The position numbers and the translations under genes were made by a program. Under the pieces are notes generated by a model. That model was not told the origin of the DNA. It worked only from the letters and a program-made list of their open reading frames with translations, and did not search any database. Positions 57,885 through 64,000 of a stretch of 64,000 nucleotides of DNA are shown here, one piece after another; position 1 is the stretch's first letter, and each line of letters begins with the position of its first letter. Origin of the DNA: an uncultured bacterium (GTDB lineage: Bacteria > Cyanobacteriota > Vampirovibrionia > Gastranaerophilales > Gastranaerophilaceae); assembly GCA_902774905.1 (NCBI GenBank), contig CACYKF010000014.1, forward strand, positions 1 to 64,000. The letters are read 5' to 3'.

Positions 57885-59930
57885 ATGCAGGTAAAATCAG
57901 TAGGACAAAATATAGGTTCAGTCAATAATAATCGTAAAAGAACCGAAAATATACAGCCCCCTCGTATCAGTGCGCAGGCTGATAGAGTTGCTTTTACCGG
58001 CGGAGCATTCAAAAATGCCCCTAATTTCATTGTCGGCTTGATGGATTTTATTGCCGCAGGCGGCTTTGCTGCATCTTTCTGTATTCAGGACGGTTTAGGT
58101 TTTATCGCTCCCCGTGTAGGCAAAGGACTTTTGCGTGGCGGTAAGAAAAAGCATGACGAAAACGGTAACGAAATTTTAAATAAAAACGGCGAACCAAAAC
58201 GCGAACTCAATTGGGCTTATGCAAGAAAAGAAGGCATAAGAGAAATTATCACAGGTCCGAGTGCGTTTCTTATTCCTTGGTTGTTATTAAAAGGTATCAA
58301 TAAAAAATACGGAACAGGTAACAGTGTTAAACTTGATTATCTTGACGGATTTAAAAATATTTTCGGTAAATACGCAAAAGAAAATATTGATTCAATAAAA
58401 GCGGGTAATGCTGACAAAAAGGCTTTCTATAAAGAAGTATTTAAGAATGTTCTTGATGAAAGTATAAATAAGCAGCCCGGTGCAATTCAGATTAAAAAAC
58501 TTGATGTTCTTGCAGAAAAATACGCTGATAAACTTATTGCAACCGAAGATATTCAAAATCAATACAAAGGTTTCAAAAACAGAAAAATAAGAGAACAAAA
58601 GTTGGCAGAACTCGGGTCTTCTGTTGAAGATGATTTTATGCGATTAAGAAAGAGTCATGTCGGCGGAGCAAGCGGTGATATGGCAATTCAGATGTTGTCT
58701 TCAGACGGTAAAGTAAAAGGCGGCAGCATTGGTGAACTTACCAAATCAATGAAAAATTATTTCGGAGATGCCGTTAAAAATACCCATGACGCATTGAAAA
58801 AAACTGCGGATGCTAACTTAGACGATATTATAAAGAAATTTACAAGCCGCAGAATGGGCTCAAGAATTTTAACAAATCTTGGTTTGTTTGCTACGGTTGC
58901 ACTATTCTATACGCAAATCCCTAAATTGTATAATATGGGCACAGGCGGTAAAAATCCTGCGTTGATGAATGATGAAGAACCGGCGTTGCAAAACGGAACA
59001 ACCGAAAAAGCACAGGATACGGCTGATAACAAACAGGTATCATTCGGCGGGCTTTCCTCTGCCCTTGAAAAAGCAGGCGATAAAGTTATCGGAAGTTCAA
59101 AAATGAAAAAGATTTCAGATATATTTGAACTTAACGGCCCGATAATTCAGGGTAATGCAATGGCTGTATTGTTATACGGTGCTTGTATTCCTCCAAGACT
59201 TCTTCATGCTCAGGATAAATATGATTACGGTGAAATTCTTGTCCGTGATATGACTGCATTCTCAGCGTTGTTATTCGGAGCAAAAGCACTTGCAAGACTG
59301 TTCTCTGACGGATTTACAAAATTGACAGGGCTTGCACTGAATAGCAAAAATCTTGCAGGTCGTAATACATTCCAAAAAGTTATTGATTACTTAAATCCTT
59401 CTGATTCAAGACATTCAATACTTTCAAGCAAACAACTTGATTCAAAATATACAAACATCAGATTATATAAAGATGGTGTTGACGGGTTTGTTGATTTTAT
59501 TGAAAAATCAGGCGGGAATATTAAAAAAGCCTTTGCCAATGATTCAAAGGTCAAAGAGGCTGTTGAAAGTATTTTGAATGACTTTAACGGAAAATCTTAT
59601 GCTGATGCGACAAAAGAAGAAATAAAAGAAGCATTACATAAGGCAAGAATAAGCAAATCAGAAAAACTTAATGAATTTTATAAATTGTTTGATAAACCAA
59701 ACAAATTGCTAAACAGAGCAAAAACTTGCAACAGCTTCTTTGGCGCATTATCTACATTAGTTCTTGTTCCGGGCTTAATTATCGCATTAACTGATATTTG
59801 TAAAGCGATGACGGATAAAAGAAAAGCAGAAGAAAACAAAATAAAATCTGCTACGCAAGCACAACAGGCACCGCTTATTCCGTCAAGCAAGCCGACAATG
59901 GCTGGTTTTTTGAATAAAAATGTAGCGTAA
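57885..59930 (+). CDS. Lineage-specific 681-residue FTG-motif protein
   Basis: Unrecognised. N-terminal polar leader with RVAFTGGAF (FTG at 37-39) and, near residue 386, a second FGG-type motif (QVSFGG). Between and after are several hydrophobic helices (near 45-70, 100-125, 320-340, 420-440, 455-475 and 620-645), so it is probably membrane-associated. The body is Lys-rich and helical, and the tail is Gln/Ala/Pro-rich. It has the same overall design as the 820-residue protein at 25853. Followed by a strong terminator. Confidence 0.65.
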   Translation: MQVKSVGQNIGSVNNNRKRTENIQPPRISAQADRVAFTGGAFKNAPNFIVGLMDFIAAGGFAASFCIQDGLGFIAPRVGKGLLRGGKKKHDENGNEILNKNGEPKRELNWAYARKEGIREIITGPSAFLIPWLLLKGINKKYGTGNSVKLDYLDGFKNIFGKYAKENIDSIKAGNADKKAFYKEVFKNVLDESINKQPGAIQIKKLDVLAEKYADKLIATEDIQNQYKGFKNRKIREQKLAELGSSVEDDFMRLRKSHVGGASGDMAIQMLSSDGKVKGGSIGELTKSMKNYFGDAVKNTHDALKKTADANLDDIIKKFTSRRMGSRILTNLGLFATVALFYTQIPKLYNMGTGGKNPALMNDEEPALQNGTTEKAQDTADNKQVSFGGLSSALEKAGDKVIGSSKMKKISDIFELNGPIIQGNAMAVLLYGACIPPRLLHAQDKYDYGEILVRDMTAFSALLFGAKALARLFSDGFTKLTGLALNSKNLAGRNTFQKVIDYLNPSDSRHSILSSKQLDSKYTNIRLYKDGVDGFVDFIEKSGGNIKKAFANDSKVKEAVESILNDFNGKSYADATKEEIKEALHKARISKSEKLNEFYKLFDKPNKLLNRAKTCNSFFGALSTLVLVPGLIIALTDICKAMTDKRKAEENKIKSATQAQQAPLIPSSKPTMAGFLNKNVA

Positions 59931-60037
59931 TGTCTTGTAAGTAGTGAATTGTGAAAAGTGAGTAGTTCTATACAAAAATTTTAGGTAATTATTGCAATTT
60001 CGCAGTAATATTTATAACAATGATAAGAACAAAGTGC

Positions 60038-60072
60038 AAAAAACACCAAGTAATAATTTCTTGGTGTTTTTT
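60038..60072. terminator. Bidirectional terminator after the 681-residue protein
   Basis: AAAAAACACCAAG (60038-60050) and CTTGGTGTTTTTT (60060-60072) form a 13-bp stem around a 9-base loop. Confidence 0.85.
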
Positions 60073-60121
60073 GAAATTTCTAATATTCTAAATGAACAAT
60101 TCACTATTCACGATTCACTAT

Positions 60122-60340
60122 TTACGCTTCAGTTTCGTTTGCTTCAATAGCGGCATTGATATCGTTTACCATAGCATCAACATCAAAACCGTGAACCTTT
60201 GCGCCTGCTTCCAGATTTTCAAATCTTGCAGCCGCACAACCTAAACAACCCAAACCGTATTTGTGGAAGATTTCAATGCTTTCAGGGTGTTTTTGTGCGA
60301 TTTCAATAATGTTCATATCTTTTGTTACTAATTCTGCCAT
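60122..60340 (-). CDS. DUF1858 domain protein
   Basis: A 72-residue protein of the DUF1858 family: NIIEIAQKHPESIEIFHKYG, then C32-L-G-C35 (GLGCLGCAAA). The conserved Cys pair suggests iron-sulfur or redox function, possibly hybrid-cluster-like, but the family is uncharacterised. GGAG precedes the ATG; the region shows GAATAAAAA between. Confidence 0.9.
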   Translation of the reverse strand: MAELVTKDMNIIEIAQKHPESIEIFHKYGLGCLGCAAARFENLEAGAKVHGFDVDAMVNDINAAIEANETEA

Positions 60341-60421
60341 TTTTTATTCTCCTTTTTTGACTTTTTAATGGACTTCATTAAATACATTATACACGCTAAA
60401 AATTTTTAGGAGGTTTGAATA

Positions 60422-60583
60422 ATGGAATTGTTAAGTTTTATCTTTAAAGAGGATGTAGATGCTGTCGGACTGTCAAAATTCAAAGACAAAAAGGACAATT
60501 ACCCGTCATTTATAGACCAAAATTTTAAGATTCATAAGCAATATTTCAAACCCGACTATAGCAACAATTTCTTTTTGTTGTAA
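60422..60583 (+). CDS. Small 53-residue protein, not previously listed
   Basis: A short reading frame with a near-perfect AGGAGG eight bases before ATG, which is strong evidence for translation. The product begins MELLSFIFKED and has a Lys/Asp-rich middle, then IDQNFKIHKQYFKPDY. It ends one base before the stop of the convergent SWI/SNF gene. No homologue is recognised by eye. Confidence 0.6.
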   Translation: MELLSFIFKEDVDAVGLSKFKDKKDNYPSFIDQNFKIHKQYFKPDYSNNFFLL

Positions 60584-60584
60584 C

Positions 60585-63563
60585 TTAAGCAGACAGCGTA
60601 AAGATTTCGTAAATTTCTTCGTCTGTCAGTTCTGTGATAATCTTTTCTCCCTCGTAAACCGCCATGTCGGCAAGTTCTTTTTTGGATTTGAGCATTTCGT
60701 CAATTTTTTCTTCAAAAGTACCCAAAGTTATCATTCTGTGAACCATTACATTTTTGTCCTGACCGATACGATAAGTTCTGTCTGTAGCCTGATCTTCAAC
60801 TGCAGGATTCCACCACAGATCATAATGAATTACATTTGTCGCACTTGTAAGGTTCAAACCTGTTCCGCCTGCTTTGAGTGACAAAATCATAACCTTTGTT
60901 TCAGGGTCGTTTTGGAATTTGTCAATGAGTTCTTCTCTTTGCGGTACTGTAAGGCTGCCATGGAAGAACAAAGGTTCTATATTACATTCCTGCGCAAGAA
61001 CTTTGCATAAAATATCTCCCATCTCTTTATATTGAGTAAAGATAAGCGTCTTTTCACCTCTGTCAAGTATACCTTGCACCAAATCTAAACATTTTGCCAT
61101 TTTGCCTGATAATTCGACACCCATTTCGCCTGCTTTGAGGAATTGATACGGGTGATTGCAGATTTGTTTTAATGCTGTTATAAGTTTAAAGATATTACCC
61201 CTTCTATTTACCCCCGTAAATCCGCTGATTTTTTCCATCATTTCATTTAAAGTTTTTTCATAAAGAACAGCCTGAGGTTTAGACAAATAACAGTATTCGT
61301 TGAGTACCATTTTTTCAGGTAAATCAGAAATTACATTCTTATCCGTTTTCAAACGCCTTAAAACAAACGGAGAAATAGACATTTTGAGTTTTCCGGCTCT
61401 TGAATGTTCTTTAAATCTCTCAATAGGTATTGCATAACTTTTTTGAAATTCTCTTAGTGACCCCAGATAACCCTTATTGATAAAGTCAAATATACTCCAC
61501 AACTCTGTTAATCTGTTTTCAACAGGAGTACCTGTCATTGCTATTTTAACATCTGATTTCAACATCTTGATTGCAAGAGTTTGGGCGGTGTCAGGGTTTT
61601 TGATATTTTGTGCTTCATCAACAATAATGACACTCCAAGCCTGTTTTTTGAGTTCTTCAACATCAATTCGCATAATAGCATAAGTTGTCAGGATTACATC
61701 ATGTTTAACATCAAGAACTCTGTCTGTACCGTGGTAAATTACCGCATCTAAAGATGGAGCAAACATTTGTAATTCTTTCATCCAGTTACCCATCAATGTT
61801 GTCGGACAAATGACAAGAACAGGTTTTTTGAGTTTCTTTTCCTCTTTCATTTTTAATAACAGACTGATAACCTGAATGGTTTTACCTAATCCCATATCAT
61901 CAGCCATACATGCACCAAAGCCTTTGGCAATATTTGTCCAAAGCCATTTTAAACCGACTTGTTGATATGGTCTTAATTCCCCATTCAAATCTTTTGGCAA
62001 AGTAATATCGACAGGTTTTGTGAAATCCGCAAGTACTCTTGCAAATGCTGCATCATAGTCAAAGTCGTATTGGTCAAACTGTTTTGATAATGATGCATGG
62101 ATAAGTTCCATCCTCGACATTGATTTGAGATTGGTTTTTGCAATTTGTTCAAATATTTTCTTTGATTCTTCCTTATCCACAAGAACATATTTGTTTTTAA
62201 ACTTAATCAGACCGTTATTTTCTTCGGTCAGTTTCTTAAATTCTTCAAGTGATAACTTTTCATCTCCGATAGAAACTTCGTACGAAAATTCCAGAATATC
62301 GTCTAAAGACAATTTACCTACAGTATTGCTGTTAAATATATCTGATAAATCCCCTGCTCTTGCGGATTTTACTTTTGCATTAATTGATGCTCTCGGAATT
62401 ACAATATTTGTAAGTTCGTCAGGAAGAACAACCTCAATCTGTGCTTTTTGCAGATAATAAGCGGTTTTTGTAATTATCTGATAAACTTCGTTCAGGTTGA
62501 AATCAAGATACAATTTCTCCTCATCTTCAAACAACTGCTCTAATTCAGGCATGTAGCGCAATGCGTAATTTAATTGTTTTTCAACAATTCTTGCAATATC
62601 ACTTGCTTTTGCATCAAAAACATCTTCATCTGTGTAAAGTTTATCAATAAGTACTTCTTCATCTGTTTTTCTGTTTTTAATATAAACTTTGAGTCTAAAG
62701 ATTTCGTCAGTTTGTTTTTCAATTTTAAGTAGTGGAATAACATCATATTTCCCTAAATAAAGTTCATCAAACCAGGTGTTAAAACTTTCCGCCAAATCAC
62801 GATTTTTGAACATAATTTTGCGTTCCAAATCTTTGAGCAGATAAGTCCCTGACTGAACATCTTTGAAGCGAAACATCTTTATTCCGAGAAATTTATACAC
62901 AAGGTAATTGAGGTATGTATAAATAAATTCGTATATAAAATCTTTCGGTTTTTCGCCGATAATAAATAAATCTTTTGGCATATTTTCTTCAAAAAGATTT
63001 ACTATTCTTGCCATTTGAGTCGAATTTATAATCGGTTCATAGATTATGCGAAACATTGTGCCGTTGCGTTTGACAGTCGGAATAAAGTAAAGTTTTTCAA
63101 TCAACTTCATTACAAAATAAGTAAGTTTATTGAAATAGACAAAAGTCGGCGATAAGGCTTCAAAATCAACGACATTACCAAATCCGCCAAAATAATCCAT
63201 TACAATATCCCAAGATAATAAATATCCTCTTGTGCCGTCAGGGAGTTCTTCAGGGCGGAATCTGAACAGTGAACCTTTAGATTTCAGGTAATATTCAAAA
63301 TTATTTGTCGGAGTGACAAAAAACGAATATTTGCCGTCTTTATTAATAAGATAGAAATTAGTATTTCTTGTCGGCATATTCGGACTTAAAAATACCCCTG
63401 CAAACTCATCTTCAACAATCTGATAAATCATGCTCAAAGTATAGCGAAAGTCTTTGTTTTTAAATCCTTCAGGGCTTTCACCCAAATTAAAGAACAATTC
63501 ATCTACATCATTCTTTTTGAATGAGAAATCAATATTGAGGTTGTCAACGGTATTTTTAGTCAT
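60585..63563 (-). CDS. SWI2/SNF2-family DNA-dependent ATPase
   Basis: A 992-residue protein. The N-terminal 500 residues are lineage-specific and helical. The C-terminal half is a full SNF2 engine: DDMGLGKT near 560, DEAQNIKN near 650, TGTPVENRL near 680, then GGTGLNLT and the arginine finger region WWNPAVEDQATDRTYRIGQ near 930. It is not a HepA/RapA domain mix I can name. Close to gpmI (8-base gap) and probably co-transcribed with it. Confidence 0.88.
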   Translation of the reverse strand: MTKNTVDNLNIDFSFKKNDVDELFFNLGESPEGFKNKDFRYTLSMIYQIVEDEFAGVFLSPNMPTRNTNFYLINKDGKYSFFVTPTNNFEYYLKSKGSLFRFRPEELPDGTRGYLLSWDIVMDYFGGFGNVVDFEALSPTFVYFNKLTYFVMKLIEKLYFIPTVKRNGTMFRIIYEPIINSTQMARIVNLFEENMPKDLFIIGEKPKDFIYEFIYTYLNYLVYKFLGIKMFRFKDVQSGTYLLKDLERKIMFKNRDLAESFNTWFDELYLGKYDVIPLLKIEKQTDEIFRLKVYIKNRKTDEEVLIDKLYTDEDVFDAKASDIARIVEKQLNYALRYMPELEQLFEDEEKLYLDFNLNEVYQIITKTAYYLQKAQIEVVLPDELTNIVIPRASINAKVKSARAGDLSDIFNSNTVGKLSLDDILEFSYEVSIGDEKLSLEEFKKLTEENNGLIKFKNKYVLVDKEESKKIFEQIAKTNLKSMSRMELIHASLSKQFDQYDFDYDAAFARVLADFTKPVDITLPKDLNGELRPYQQVGLKWLWTNIAKGFGACMADDMGLGKTIQVISLLLKMKEEKKLKKPVLVICPTTLMGNWMKELQMFAPSLDAVIYHGTDRVLDVKHDVILTTYAIMRIDVEELKKQAWSVIIVDEAQNIKNPDTAQTLAIKMLKSDVKIAMTGTPVENRLTELWSIFDFINKGYLGSLREFQKSYAIPIERFKEHSRAGKLKMSISPFVLRRLKTDKNVISDLPEKMVLNEYCYLSKPQAVLYEKTLNEMMEKISGFTGVNRRGNIFKLITALKQICNHPYQFLKAGEMGVELSGKMAKCLDLVQGILDRGEKTLIFTQYKEMGDILCKVLAQECNIEPLFFHGSLTVPQREELIDKFQNDPETKVMILSLKAGGTGLNLTSATNVIHYDLWWNPAVEDQATDRTYRIGQDKNVMVHRMITLGTFEEKIDEMLKSKKELADMAVYEGEKIITELTDEEIYEIFTLSA

Positions 63564-63570
63564 ATTAATC

Positions 63571-64000
63571 CTATTTAATTAATGAAATTCCTGTCATTTC
63601 TTTCGGTTGTTCGATTCCGAGAAGTTGAAGAACTGTCGGTGCGACATCGCAAAGTTTGCCTGTTTCTTTGAGTTCCAATTCTTTCGGTGCATTGATTAAA
63701 ACAAACGGAACAGGGTTTGTTGTGTGTGCCGTATGAGGTTTGCCAGTCTGCTCATTAACCATTGTTTCAGAGTTCCCGTGGTCTGCAGTTAAAAGCATTG
63801 TTACCCCGTTTTGTTTGCAAGCATCTGCAATTTTTCCTACACATTCATCAACTACTTTGCAAGCCTTTGTTGCGGCTTCAACAACCCCTGTATGCCCAAC
63901 CATATCAGGATTTGCAAAGTTTACCAAAATGAACTGATATTTTGGGTCATTTACTGCTTTTAATACATTTTCGCAAACCTCAGGTGCGCTCATTTCAGGT
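63571..64000 (-). CDS. gpmI: 2,3-bisphosphoglycerate-independent phosphoglycerate mutase, C-terminal part
   Basis: Only the last 143 residues are inside the window; the reading frame remains open to the edge and enters with EMSAPEV, a family hallmark. NFANPDMVGHTGV and TADHGNSETMVN are the metal-ligand motifs of the phosphatase-type domain of GpmI, and HTTNPVPFVLI follows. The start is beyond 64000. It lies eight bases upstream of the SNF2 gene. Confidence 0.95.
   Translation of the reverse strand, partial: PEMSAPEVCENVLKAVNDPKYQFILVNFANPDMVGHTGVVEAATKACKVVDECVGKIADACKQNGVTMLLTADHGNSETMVNEQTGKPHTAHTTNPVPFVLINAPKELELKETGKLCDVAPTVLQLLGIEQPKEMTGISLIK

Overview
The window is a chromosomal segment from an AT-rich bacterium. 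It has very short intergenic spaces inside operons, AAGGAG-type ribosome binding sites and no plasmid or prophage genes. My best placement is a gut Vampirovibrionia/Melainabacteria (Gastranaerophilales-like) lineage. The reasons are a DUF151 bifunctional nuclease, MurJ and SpoIID-type wall proteins, AsmA-like and TonB-C-terminal envelope proteins suggesting an outer membrane, an orphan FliI/SctN-type ATPase, and many lineage-specific proteins with an N-terminal Phe-Thr-Gly motif. This placement is inference; no rRNA or marker tree is available here.

Layout. 1-9,000: a mobile-repeat remnant, small regulators, glutamate synthase small subunit/GltA, a DUF805-type membrane protein, tRNA-Gln with a duplicated 3' flank, asd, two FTG-motif proteins, a candidate small RNA and a DUF2130 protein. 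9,000-21,000: purA, a repeat protein divergent from an HTH regulator, a FliI/SctN ATPase, a DUF512 radical SAM protein with a PadR regulator, an AsmA-like giant, pdxJ and murT. 21,000-33,000: a YtxH/DUF948 small-envelope-protein operon, a PepT-like peptidase, a DegT-like protein, an 820-residue lineage-specific protein, a second HTH/divergent-gene module, a PC4-like protein with priA, and a complete MITE-like element. 33,000-42,000: an azoreductase-like flavoprotein, glmU, the DUF151 nuclease, tRNA-Ser, pgk, a DUF6973-like protein facing a small membrane protein, an HD hydrolase, and a HepT/MntA toxin-antitoxin pair with tsaC. 42,000-48,000: a tight five-gene envelope operon with two TonB-like carboxy-terminal proteins. 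48,000-64,000: murJ, a SpoIID protein, a CooC-like ATPase with a MetE/UROD-like protein, rplI, a DUF559 protein, trmFO, a 681-residue FTG protein, DUF1858, a SWI/SNF helicase and the 3' end of gpmI.

The most unusual signals are regulatory and lineage-specific. A bipartite promoter-like motif (GGCAATTTT, exactly 13 bases, then ACTTTATAT or a relative) recurs before at least five genes of unknown function and one probable small RNA. I did not find it before the housekeeping genes. Two of these sites sit in divergent intergenic regions with paralogous HTH regulators, which share their own second promoter element. Separately, several otherwise unrelated proteins share the N-terminal FTG-type motif, and a five-gene operon looks like an undescribed TonB/vWA-like envelope complex.

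Intergenic DNA is unusually rich in short repeats of at least six families. One is a MITE-like element with perfect 23-bp terminal inverted repeats. Some repeats have been recruited into genes: one supplies the last codons and stop of the DUF2130 gene, and another supplies the ribosome binding site of the FliI/SctN ATPase.
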